Under the pieces are notes generated by a model that was not told where the DNA came from, searched no databases, and worked only from the letters and a program-made list of their open reading frames with translations. Below are positions 20,435 through 30,100 of a stretch of 64,000 nt of DNA, piece after piece (the first letter of the stretch is position 1; the number at the start of each line of letters is the position of its first letter). The stretch comes from Mycoplasma struthionis (GTDB taxonomy: Bacteria > Bacillota_I > Bacilli_A > Mycoplasmatales > Metamycoplasmataceae). The position numbers and the translations under genes were made by a program. Location: NCBI RefSeq assembly GCF_003855455.1, contig NZ_CP034044.1:558001-622000 (forward strand). Reading direction: 5' to 3'.

Positions 20435-21703
20435 TTAGACACAAAACGCTATATGTTGATTAACAGCATATGGCGTTTTATATTCCATATTCGATTGTGG
20501 CCTATCTAAGTTATATCAAACCACAAATTTGTTAACTATATTATACACATTTAATAAATTCATTTTACTGGTATCGTAAAAATTGAATAATTCTCTTTGA
20601 AAAATTGAAAACAAATATTCCGAAGGTCTATTAGCTAATGAATTCCCTTTTGGTGACATAGATTGTTTAATGTTGTTGATTTTTAAAAAGTCCCTAAATT
20701 TATTATTTGCATACTCTATACCATGGTCGCTATGAAAAATTTGAGGTTTTATTTTAAATTTCTTAATGGTTTCATCTAATAATTTAATAGTTGAATCAGC
20801 GGTTCTTTCTTTTGACAATGTTCAGTTTAAAATTGAATTTGAAAATGTTTCAGTTAAAACATGTAAGTAGTATCATTGTTCTTTGACTCTTACATATTTA
20901 ATATCCGCAGGAATTGTTTGAGCGAAAAAAGATGATGAAAAATCTCCTTTTAAAAAGTCATCAGTTCATATTTTATCGTATTTAGCTTCTTTCGGTGGTC
21001 TTGATTTGTTTGAACGCACATATGACAAAGATTTATATTGACTTTTTTCATAATTTATTCTAAAAACATATGAAGAAACATATTTTTTTGTTGATCTTAT
21101 ATATTTATAATAGAGTTTGTCCCTACCTATAACTAATCCTGATTTTTCAGCTTCTGCTAAAATCCAATCAATAATTTCTTGTTTAATATATTTTTCTTTA
21201 GAATCTTTTTTTTGTTTTTTAAGATAGTTAGAGTAAATAGAAGTTCTGTTTATATCAAAGATTTCTGCTAGAATTTTCATTCTGCAGTTTTTAATATTTT
21301 TTTCGTCTTTTCTTTTCTTAACTTTCTCAATTATATCTGAATTTGTTATCCCATGCTCTTCTAATATTTCTTCTAAGACATCTTGATAAAATTGTCTTTC
21401 ATATTCATTTAAGTCATTTATGCTTATTTTTCTTTTTCGACCTGATTTACCTTTTTTTGGAGCAATTCCCGTTTTAGATTTGAGTAATTCCATATCTAAA
21501 TTATACAAGTTGTATCAATCTGTAATTAGCATTTTGGCATATTTAAATGGGTTTCTTTTATTCTTGTATTTTAAATAATTTTCTTTATATCTTTCTTCTC
21601 AGAAATCTTCAACAAAAGTAATCATCGCCATTTCTAAATCTTTTTCAATTAAAATTTTTATATATTTTAGTTTTTGTTCTGCTGTAAACTGTTTTCTTGA
21701 CAT
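20435..21703 (-). CDS. IS3-family transposase, single reading frame
   Basis: The 422-residue product is one uninterrupted frame, whereas many IS3 elements need a -1 frameshift between orfA and orfB. The N-terminal part is an HTH region with basic K-G-K-S-G-R-K-R-K. The integrase core shows A-D-I-K-Y (first Asp), F-H-S-D-H-G-I-E-Y (second Asp), the M-S-P-K-G-N-S motif and S-E-Y-L-F-S (Glu), so the DDE triad looks intact and the element may be active. The sequence is closest in style to the IS150/IS1138 group. A hairpin with a T7 run lies directly upstream of the start codon. Confidence 0.88.
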
Positions 21704-21739
21704 AAAAAAACACATTCCTTTCTTTTAAATGGAATGTGT
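21704..21739 (-). terminator. Terminator-like hairpin just upstream of the transposase start
   Basis: The 9-bp stem ACACATTCC/GGAATGTGT with a 12-base loop is followed on the minus strand by seven T residues and then at once by the transposase ATG. Confidence 0.65.
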
Positions 21740-21783
21740 CTATAAATTTTTATCCTAGTTTAGAATTTAATAAATTCTCTCTT

Positions 21784-22530
21784 TTAATTATTATTACTTT
21801 CAACTACTGCAGCATCATTTTGTTTTTTAGCTTCATTTAGTGTATTTTCTAATGCTAAATATTTATCGGCAACATTTAATCTTGTAAATGTTTTTGCATC
21901 TGCTATTTTTTTAGTTAATTCAGCTTTAATATTAGCTAGTGAAGAATTTGATTTCATAGCTTTTAAATAAGCTTCAGCTGAATTAATATAACTTAAATAA
22001 CTATCATTAATTGATTCTACAGTATAGTTACCTACATTAACAAAATCACTTAAATAATCAACAACTTCTTCTAAATTATCTTCTTGTGGTTCACTTTCTT
22101 TTTCTAAAAGATTTTTTATAGTGTCTTTGTATGGTTTTAAAACTAAACTATTATCTTGTAGTTTTTTAATTGCTTCTTTTTCAATTTCTAATTTTTCTCT
22201 TAATAGAGCTTCAAATGTAGCATTTTCTTTTTTAAGTTCTGCTTGTAAAAATAAATAATCTGGTTTTGTTTCTTTAGATTTTGCTTTAATATCCATTAAT
22301 TTTTGTGCATATGCATCTTTTATGTTTGAATATTCAGCAGAATCTAAGATTTTTGCCATACTTTCTCTTTTTAACAAATTTTCATAACGTGATAATTCTG
22401 CATTAAAATTTTGATTTACATTTGTATTATCTTGCTGTCTTGTAACTACAACTGCAATTGTTCCTGCTGTTATAGCAATTGTTGCTGCAGCTAAAAAACT
22501 AACTGCTAGTTTAAAATTGTTTCTTCTCAT
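21784..22530 (-). CDS. Membrane-anchored coiled-coil surface protein (short paralogue)
   Basis: The 248-residue protein starts with basic residues and one hydrophobic span (about 8-30) without a lipobox cysteine, so it is probably anchored by an uncleaved N-terminus. The rest is Lys/Glu/Asn/Ala-rich and predicted helical. The segment after the span (F-N-A-E-L-S-R-Y...E-S-M-A-K-I...E-Y-S-N-I-K) matches the N-terminal part of the neighbour at 22620-27109, so they are tandem paralogues. AGGAG precedes the start. The style recalls Lmp-type proteins of M. hominis; that link is not proven. Confidence 0.7.
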   Translation of the reverse strand: MRRNNFKLAVSFLAAATIAITAGTIAVVVTRQQDNTNVNQNFNAELSRYENLLKRESMAKILDSAEYSNIKDAYAQKLMDIKAKSKETKPDYLFLQAELKKENATFEALLREKLEIEKEAIKKLQDNSLVLKPYKDTIKNLLEKESEPQEDNLEEVVDYLSDFVNVGNYTVESINDSYLSYINSAEAYLKAMKSNSSLANIKAELTKKIADAKTFTRLNVADKYLALENTLNEAKKQNDAAVVESNNN

Positions 22531-22587
22531 AATTACTCCTAAAAGTTGCTAACTTATTAATTTTAATACAAATTTTCAAAATTATAT

Positions 22588-22615
22588 AAAAAACACTGGT
22601 TTGCCCAGTGTTTTT
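22588..22615 (-). terminator. Terminator after the long coiled-coil gene
   Basis: The stem AAAAACACTGG/CCAGTGTTTTT has a 5-base loop and a T-run on the minus strand. Confidence 0.85.
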
Positions 22616-22619
22616 GCGA

Positions 22620-25600
22620 TTAAAGTTTTGAAGTAACGTCGTCGTGGAATCTAACAAGACCTTTAGGAGTAAACATTCTGCGTGGTCCGTCTATTAATTC
22701 AGGAGTTTGTAAATATCATCTAAAGAAATTGTTTAAACCTGTTTTTAAACCAGTTCCCATAAATGCATATGAACTATATTTATTTTTGTTGTTATCTTGT
22801 GGTTTAAAGTTTTTAACTTTATCTCATAATTTTATCAAGTCATTCAATAAAGTTTTAGTGATAGTTACATAACCATCTAGATTTCATAATCTATCCATTA
22901 CATTAAATAATGGTTGGTCGTCTTGGTGATCGAATTGATTTTTATATGCTTCTCCCTCATCAGATGCCCAAAAATTATCACTTTTTATAAATCTATCATT
23001 TTCATTAGGACTAAATTTTTTAGTGTAATAAGCTACGTTTTTTTCTGGTCCTCAAGAAGAATGATTATAGAAAATGTTTACATAATCAATAAGTCTTTGT
23101 CTTTTTGTAGAATGCCATGAGCCATTTGCTCTAAAATTATCTCTACCAAATGCTTGCCAGTCTGTATAAAATGTTTCTATTACATTTTGCATTTCTCTAG
23201 CAATTATCATGGCCATTAAGTTTGATTTTTGTTTTAGCATTTCTCTATATTTTACAATGGCTAAATCGGTTACTCTATTTAAATCTTGTAGATTTGTTTT
23301 ATAGTTTACTAGAACATTGTTAGATTTATTATTTGCTCATTGTTTTGCTTCACTTATAGCATAGTTAACACGATTTTCAAAGAAAGGAGCGTCTCTGTCT
23401 AATCAATCTTGATATCTTAAGTTAATCTCTTCTCTTGATTTATCTGTTATGGTTTTGTACTCGGCAATAATAGATTTTAAAGTGTTTAATGTTTGACTTA
23501 TTAGAGAAGGTTGAGAACTTGCATTTAACGAATCTTTACCCCCTGATAAAGCATCATAAGCTTTTTTATCGGTAGGTCCACTTTGTAAATTATTTGCATT
23601 TTTAAACATTAAACCAAATAATTCTGTCTTTGCTTTTTCATAGTCTTTTATTTTATTATTTCTTAATTTATTTTTTTCAAATATATCATTTAGTTTAGAT
23701 GTATAAGTTTTTTCAAAATCCGAAATTTCTTTGGCTTTATCTCTCAGTTGTTTTGTAGTTAATTTATCTTGTGTTAGTTCTCTTGAAACACTATTTTCTT
23801 TATTTTGTTTGTCAAATTCAACTTTTAAAGCTTGCAATTGTTTTATAGCATCGGAATCTAAGGTAGCTTTATTTTTATCTTTTCCTGAATTGATGAAAGA
23901 AGCTATTTCTTTATTATGCATGTCTATTTTATTTAATGTTGCTCTAATAGAATCTCTTTGTTCTTCTATTATAGAATTGTAAATACTTGCTGCTTTATTA
24001 TAATTTGAAACTAAATTTTGTAAATCTGAAATTCTATTAGTTTTTAAATAATTTTGATAACTCTCTCTACCTTTAGTTATTGATTCATTATTTATTCTAG
24101 AAAAATCTGACTGATTATCTCTAGCTAAAACACCATAAACATTTTCTGCATTTTCTTTTGCGTTGTCATAATTTCTTTTTTCATTCTTTATAGATTCAAC
24201 TAATGCAGGGTAATCTGATTTTTTAGTTGCTAATTTATTACGATAATCTCTCAATTGATCACTATTTAAAGAATTTACATCTTTAGGAATATCTCTTTTT
24301 AAATCAGCACTCAATTTATTAAAGAAATTAGGAATAGAATTTAATTCTTTATTTAAAAATCCTTCAGCTCAAGATTTTAATTCAGAAACAATTTTTTTAT
24401 TATTGGTTTCTAGTTTATTTGAATAATTATCTATTGCATTTTTAATATTTGTTCTCTTGACAACTAATGACGAAACACCATCTGAATCAGAAATAGTTTT
24501 GTTATCATCTAATATTCTTTTAAAATCTCTTGCATCATTTTCTAGATTAGAACTTCTTAAAAAAGATTCTACTTGAGTTTTGTCTTTTGCTAATTCTTGA
24601 ATTTCGCTCTTTAAAGTTCTTTTTTCTAAAGAATCGATTCTATTGGTTTCAGAATTTAAGGATCTATATGCATTTTAATTTGATCTAAACTACTGTTAGC
24701 AGTAACATTAGAACTTTGAATTTTTCTTTCGAAGCTACTTCTTATTAGATTATGGGGTCCATCTGTTGGAATAGATTCTTTCAATGCTACAGCCCTGTTT
24801 TTTAATACACCATATGCATTTAATCATTCGCCTTTTTCTTTTTGAAGTGATTGATTTAATTTTGTTTCTAATGCTAAAGAAGCATTCTTAATTTGCTCAG
24901 CATTGCTTTCTTCGTTTATTATATTTTGTTTTAAAGTTGCATCAATTTCTTTTTGTAGTTTTCCTAACATACTTATAGTATTAAGATCAACTTTTAATCT
25001 AAGATTAATATCTTCCAATCCCTGACGACTGCTATTATATTTTTTTGTATAGATATTTTTTTCTGCATTTGAATTATCATTTTCTATTTTATTTGCTAAA
25101 TTTTCTAATTGATCTGCACTTAATTCTGATGCTAACGCATTATCTGATTTGTAAGACAATAATCTTCTTCTTATTACACCGTCTAAAGAATTATCTGACA
25201 ATAAAACATCAGATTTTGTCAATAAAGCTTTTATTTTTTCTTTAATGTTTTCTTTTCTAACAGGTTCTAAAACACTACTTCTATCATTATATACTTCTTT
25301 TAATGTTTTAATCTTGTCTTTCAATGTATCTAAAGAAGTTGAATCTTTTTGCATTTTTGCATCGTTTATTTTATTTTCCAAATTTCCTTTATCAACATTA
25401 AATTTAGTTAAATTATTTTTTAATATTTCACTTTTTTCAATTAAAACTTTTAATTCTTTTTGTTTTTTATTAATTTCTATTGATTTTTTTGCATTATTAA
25501 CTGCTTCATTCAATGCAGTGTCTTTATTTAATAATTCTTCTCTTTGGTCAGTTTCCTTTTTTGCGTTGTCTAAAATAGCTTTTTCTAAAGCTGCTTTAGC

Positions 25601-27109
25601 TTTACCTAATTCTGGAATGTTTGATATATCACTTAACAGTTCTTTGGCAGATTTTAAGGTAGTATCATATTTTTCATTTATATGAGTACCAAAATATTGA
25701 CTTACAACCGCATCATTTGCTTTTAATGTTTTGTCAATTTCAGCTAATTGATTGTCTAGGTCAGCTGTTGAAGCTAACAATGTTTCCCCTTCCACATAAG
25801 GAGAAGTTTTTAATAATAAAGCTTCTAAAACATCTTTTTGTGGTTTTAAATCGGCAATATTTTCAATGCTTTTTAATAATTCTCTTGCTGCATTTACATC
25901 ATTTGTTAATTTCACAAATTTGTCACTGCCAAGTTTTGTGTTGGTTTTGATTATAGCATCTCTAATAGCATTTGCTAATTTTGTATTAGATTCTGATGCT
26001 TCATTTGAAGTACTAGTTTTATCTTCGTTTATTATTTTTGATTTGTTTATAGTTGAGGCTAAAGCGGCCTTGGCTTCGATATCAGTAATAGAAGATATAA
26101 TTTCATCAGCTTTAGCAATAGTTTTAACTAATTCAGCTTTTGCAATAGTTGCATTTTTGCCTTCTAAAATTTCTTGAGCTTTTGTAGTTTTTTCATTTAA
26201 ATCTTGTAATTTATTAAATAAAGCTAATGCATCATTGCTGTTTGAATTTAAGGTTTCTAATTCATTTATTGCAGCCTGTAAGTCTGCTTTTTCTGGTGTA
26301 TCGTTTAATCCTTGGTTATTTAATAGCATTTTGCTGTTTTCTAAAGCTTTTGTAATTTCTTCTTTTATTGTTGGAATATCTGTTCTTAAAATTATATCTT
26401 TAGCATTTTTTAATGAATTTGATAAATCGTTTAATCTTTCCGGTATTGAGATAATGTCATTATCTTCAGCTGCTGCAATTTTATCACTTAAATCATTTTT
26501 AGCAGTAGCATTATCACCTTCATCGCTTAAAACATTAACTGCAGATTTTGCCTCTGTTAAATCTGAATCAAGTTGTTTTTTTAATTCATTATACATAAAG
26601 CGGTTGTATGAAATTAAATCACTTAACATATTAAGTGCTTCATCATTATCATTTAAATCTTTGTCTTCATAATCATCTAAAGCTGATTTAACTGTGGTTT
26701 TTCAGTTTTCTCAAACTAAAGGTGAATTTAAATAAGCATTTGAAATTGCTTTTTCATCTTCTATTTTAGCTTTTAAATCACTGTTTAATTGAACTAATGA
26801 ATCTGTTAAATCTTTTTTGGCTTTGGCTCTTTTTGAAGCATCTTTATTTATAGCATTTTTTTCTGATTCATATTTATTAACTTTTTCTGAAAAATTAGAT
26901 TTAATTTCTGCATATTCAGGAACTTCAGAAACTTTTGCTAATCCGTCGCTTTCTTCTAAACGTTTAGCCTTACTTAATAATGTATCAAAATCGTTATTTT
27001 GTGCATTTTTTGTTGGTTGATAAAATAATACGCCGATTGTAGCAACAGTAGTTGCTGCAGCGATAGCACCTACAACTGCGGTTGCTATTTTTAATTTATC
27101 TTTAGGCAT
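22620..27109 (-). CDS. Very large membrane-anchored coiled-coil protein, Lmp-like (frameshifted)
   Basis: If one frameshift is repaired the product is about 1496 residues: an N-terminal anchor (hydrophobic about 8-30, no lipobox), then a long series of Ala/Lys/Leu/Asp-rich helical units (for example A-K-A-A-L-E-K-A-I-L-D-N-A), and a globular C-terminal ~250 residues rich in Trp and aromatic residues. As written, the first frame stops at TAA 24656-24658 and the second continues to 22620 after a four-A run (coding strand; plus-strand T4 at 24673-24676); one extra A joins them. Such proteins face the outside in hominis-group mycoplasmas. A T11 tract lies in its promoter. Confidence 0.7.
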
Positions 27110-27150
27110 AATTTAAAAATATCCTTTCATAAATTCTTGTTTATTTGTAT

Positions 27151-27177
27151 ATTGTAATGCAAAAAAAAAAACAATGA
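27151..27177 (-). promoter_or_regulatory. Promoter with a T11 tract upstream of the long coiled-coil gene
   Basis: On the minus strand the order is TTG, eleven T residues (plus-strand A11 at 27161-27171), GCAT, then TACAAT (27151-27156), about 42 bases before the start codon at 27109. The homopolymer lies between a possible -35 and the -10, so length changes would alter promoter spacing. Confidence 0.55.
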
Positions 27178-27330
27178 TTTATTTAAATTAAGATATTTTT
27201 CTTGTAAATTCACAGTTTTTATGCTTAATTTAAGATACTTTTTGTGGTTTTTTAAGTTTTTTGTTAGTTTAAAAAAGCTAAAAAAATTGCACAAATTTTT
27301 AGACATTTAATTATGAAATTAAATTTATAA

Positions 27331-27336
27331 TATAAT
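27331..27336 (+). promoter_or_regulatory. -10 box of ecfA1; leaderless start
   Basis: TATAAT ends 9 bases before ATG 27346, with no Shine-Dalgarno. Confidence 0.55.
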
Positions 27337-27345
27337 TAAAGAACT

Positions 27346-28149
27346 ATGATTGAAATTAAAAAATTAGTATATAAATATCCAGGTGCAAAAGAGCCTGCTT
27401 TAAAAGGAATTAATTTAAATATAGAAGAAGGGCAGTATATTGCCATTTTAGGTCACAATGGTTCTGGAAAAAGTACATTTTCAAAACTTATTTCAGCTAT
27501 TTATAAAGCTACAAGTGGAAAAATAATAATAGATGGTTTAGAAATTAATTCAGAAAACTTACCTGAAATAAGAAAAAAAATAGGAATAGTTTTTCAAAAC
27601 CCAGATAATCAATTTATTGGCTCTACTGTTGAAGATGACATAGCTTTTGGTTTAGAAAATAAACAAATGTCTAGAGAAGAAATGCAAGAAATAGTTTATA
27701 AATTTGCAAAAGAAGTTGGCATGTTTGATCATTTAGATAGAGAACCTCAAAATTTATCAGGTGGGCAAAAGCAAAGAGTTGCTATAGCTTCAACTTTAGC
27801 ATTAGATCCTAAAATTATTATTTTTGATGAAATAACTTCTATGCTAGATCCAAAAGGTCGTTCAGATATTTATTCAATAATTCATAAATTACATAAAGAA
27901 ACTAATAAAACATTAATTTCAATTACACATGATATGGACGAAGCCTTATTAGCTGATAAGCTTATAGTTTTTTCAGGTGGAAAAGTTATAGCACAAGGAA
28001 AACCAATTGAAATATTAAATAATAAAGAAATAATAGAAATAGCTAAAATCGATTCACCTTTTGTTTATAAACTAAGTGAATTAGTAAATGGAATAACCCC
28101 AACTTATGATGAAGGGAAACTAATAGAAGAATTATGCAAATTAAAGTAA
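27346..28149 (+). CDS. ecfA1: ECF transporter ATPase A1
   Basis: The 267-residue ABC ATPase energises vitamin uptake as part of the shared ECF module. Walker A is G-H-N-G-S-G-K-S-T (residues ~38-46), the Q-loop is V-F-Q-N-P-D-N-Q-F, the signature is L-S-G-G-Q-K-Q-R-V and Walker B is I-I-I-F-D-E, followed by T-S-M-L-D-P. It overlaps ecfA2 by 16 bases and forms the operon ecfA1-ecfA2-ecfT. No substrate-binding S protein is encoded in the window. Confidence 0.95.
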   Translation: MIEIKKLVYKYPGAKEPALKGINLNIEEGQYIAILGHNGSGKSTFSKLISAIYKATSGKIIIDGLEINSENLPEIRKKIGIVFQNPDNQFIGSTVEDDIAFGLENKQMSREEMQEIVYKFAKEVGMFDHLDREPQNLSGGQKQRVAIASTLALDPKIIIFDEITSMLDPKGRSDIYSIIHKLHKETNKTLISITHDMDEALLADKLIVFSGGKVIAQGKPIEILNNKEIIEIAKIDSPFVYKLSELVNGITPTYDEGKLIEELCKLK

Positions 28150-29144
28150 ATAATATAATTAAAGAATATGATAAAGGTTTACCTACATATATAAGAGTTT
28201 TAGATGATGTTTCATTAACTATAAATGAAGGCGAAGCAATTTCTATTATTGGACCTACCGGTTCAGGTAAAACAACATTAATTGAACATTTTAATGCTTT
28301 ATTAAACCCCTCAAGTGGTTCAGTAGAATTTAAAGATGTACCTTTAATAACAAAATTAAAAAAACCAAAAAAACCTAATTCAAAAGATTTTAAAGATCCA
28401 GAAGAATACCATCAAGCTTTTCAAGAATTTCAAAATAAACTTGAAGAGTATAAAAAAATGAATAGAAAAGATAGAGTTGAATTAGTAACAACTGATATAT
28501 CTTTATCTAAAACAATTAAAAAGATTAAAAACGTAAAAGCATTAAGAAAAAATGTAGGTGTTGTTTTTCAATTTGCAGAATATCAACTTTTTGAAGCAAC
28601 TATTGAAAAAGATATAATTTTTGGCCCTATATCAATGGGAATAAAAAAAGAAAAAGCTAAAGAACTAGCTTTAAAATATATTGAAATGGTAGGTTTACCA
28701 GTAGATTATTTAAAAAGAAGCCCCTTTAATTTATCAGGTGGTCAAAAAAGAAGAGTTGCCTTAGCAGGTATTTTAGCAATGGAACCTAGATTTTTAGTTT
28801 TAGACGAACCAACTGCTGGACTTGATCCACAAGGTGTTGAAGATATGCTTTCTTTATTTCATAAACTTCATAAAGAAAATAATATAACTATAATTATAGT
28901 AACTCACGATTTAGACAATGCTTTAAAATGAACAAATAGAACAATTTTTGTTAAAGACAAAAAAATAATAAAAGATGGAAATACATATGATATCTTAAGT
29001 GATAATGATTTATTAATTAATAATAATTTAATTCCAACAAAACTTTTATCCTTTGTTGAAAAATTAAATAAAAAAGGTATAAATGTAGGTAAAGTTACAT
29101 CAATAGAAGATTTAGCTAATAAATTAAATAATTTAAAAAAATAG
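28134..29144 (+). CDS. ecfA2: ECF transporter ATPase A2
   Basis: The 336-residue ABC ATPase pairs with EcfA1. Walker A is G-P-T-G-S-G-K-T-T, the Q-loop V-F-Q-F-A-E-Y-Q-L, the signature L-S-G-G-Q-K-R-R-V and Walker B L-V-L-D-E-P. A charged insert of about 65 residues lies between Walker A and the Q-loop, a feature of mycoplasma EcfA2 proteins, and the C-terminus extends beyond the core. One TGA is read as Trp. The start overlaps ecfA1, and ecfT follows after an AGGAGG site. Confidence 0.95.
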
Positions 29145-29153
29145 GAGGTAAAT

Positions 29154-30098
29154 ATGAATAAAGCTATTATTGGTAAATATTTAAATATTGAAACTCCTAT
29201 TCATAAATTAGATCCTAGATTAAAATTTTTAGCAAATATTTTATTTATTATTTTATTTTTTATAGCCGATCATTTTATAACATTAGGCGTTTTAGTATTA
29301 AGTATAATGATAATTTATATAATGGCAACTAAATCAATTAAATCATGCTTTTTAAAATTGAAATTACCATTATATATTGCAATTTTTATTTTTATAGTCA
29401 ATATGCTCACAATAAAAGGAGCTGAACCTGATGCTAATGGTGCTTTTATTCCACTTTCTTCATTAGGAAACGCTGATTCTTATGTATTTTATCGTGGTGA
29501 AACTATAGTTAATACAATTTATTGAGCACCATTTGGTATAACTAAACCTTTTCAAATAACTAAATTTACTTTATATAGAACAGCTTCAATATTTTTAAGA
29601 ATTTATGGCGTTATTTTAACAACAACAATTTTAACAGTTACAACAAAACCAGTTTTATTAACTAGAGCAATTAATGATTTACTATTTCCTTTAAAGATAT
29701 TTAAAATACCAACTGAAATTATTACTATGATTATTTCAATTGCTTTAAGATTTATTCCAACTTTACTAGAAGAATCTAATAGAATTATGAAAGCACAATC
29801 AAGCCGTGGAGTTGATTTTAAAAATGGAAATATTAAAGACAAAGCAAAATCATTTTTAGTTTTAATTATTCCTTTATTCGTTTCTTCATTTACTAAAGCA
29901 AATGATTTATCAGATGCTATGACTTCTAGAGGATATGAACCATATGCTAAAAGATCACATTATCGTGATTTAAGACCAAATTGAAGAGATTTTGTTGCTT
30001 TAACATTTATTATATTAGCTTCATCAATGGTTATTGTTTGTCAATTAGATGCAGTAGCTTTACCTACTTGATGAATAGCTACTTTTCAAAAGGTATAA
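29154..30098 (+). CDS. ecfT: ECF transporter transmembrane protein
   Basis: The 314-residue membrane protein couples the two ATPases to exchangeable S components. It has about six to eight spans and the two Ala-Arg-Gly-type coupling motifs: S-S-R-G-V-D-F near residue 217 and T-S-R-G-Y-E-P near residue 259. AGGAGG lies 6 bases before the ATG. It is the last gene of the operon; ligA starts 3 bases later. Confidence 0.92.
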
Positions 30099-30100
30099 AA

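Larger units (their letters stand above)
20418..21762 (-). mobile_element. IS3-type insertion sequence inside a terminator
   Basis: The element is about 1.35 kb with one transposase gene. Imperfect terminal inverted repeats are TAGGATAAAAA... at 20422-20442 and the complement at 21736-21757, both ending in AGACAC. A 16-base direct repeat, GAATTTAATAAATTCT, flanks it (20402-20417 and 21763-21778). Joining the flanks rebuilds a palindromic AGAG(G)GAATTTA-AT-AAATTCTCTCT hairpin with T-runs, so the insertion site was a bidirectional terminator between the kinase gene and the surface-protein gene. The exact ends are uncertain by a few bases. Confidence 0.8.

Noticed and set aside
25245-26672. Several plus-strand open frames opposite the long coiled-coil gene
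   Set aside because: They are Phe/Leu/Ser-rich antisense shadows of the Lys/Glu-rich minus-strand gene, lack ribosome sites, and show no family pattern.
27110-27345. Possible SRP RNA or RNase P RNA in the gap before ecfA1
   Set aside because: None of the conserved helices or loops can be recognised; the gap is AT-rich promoter DNA.
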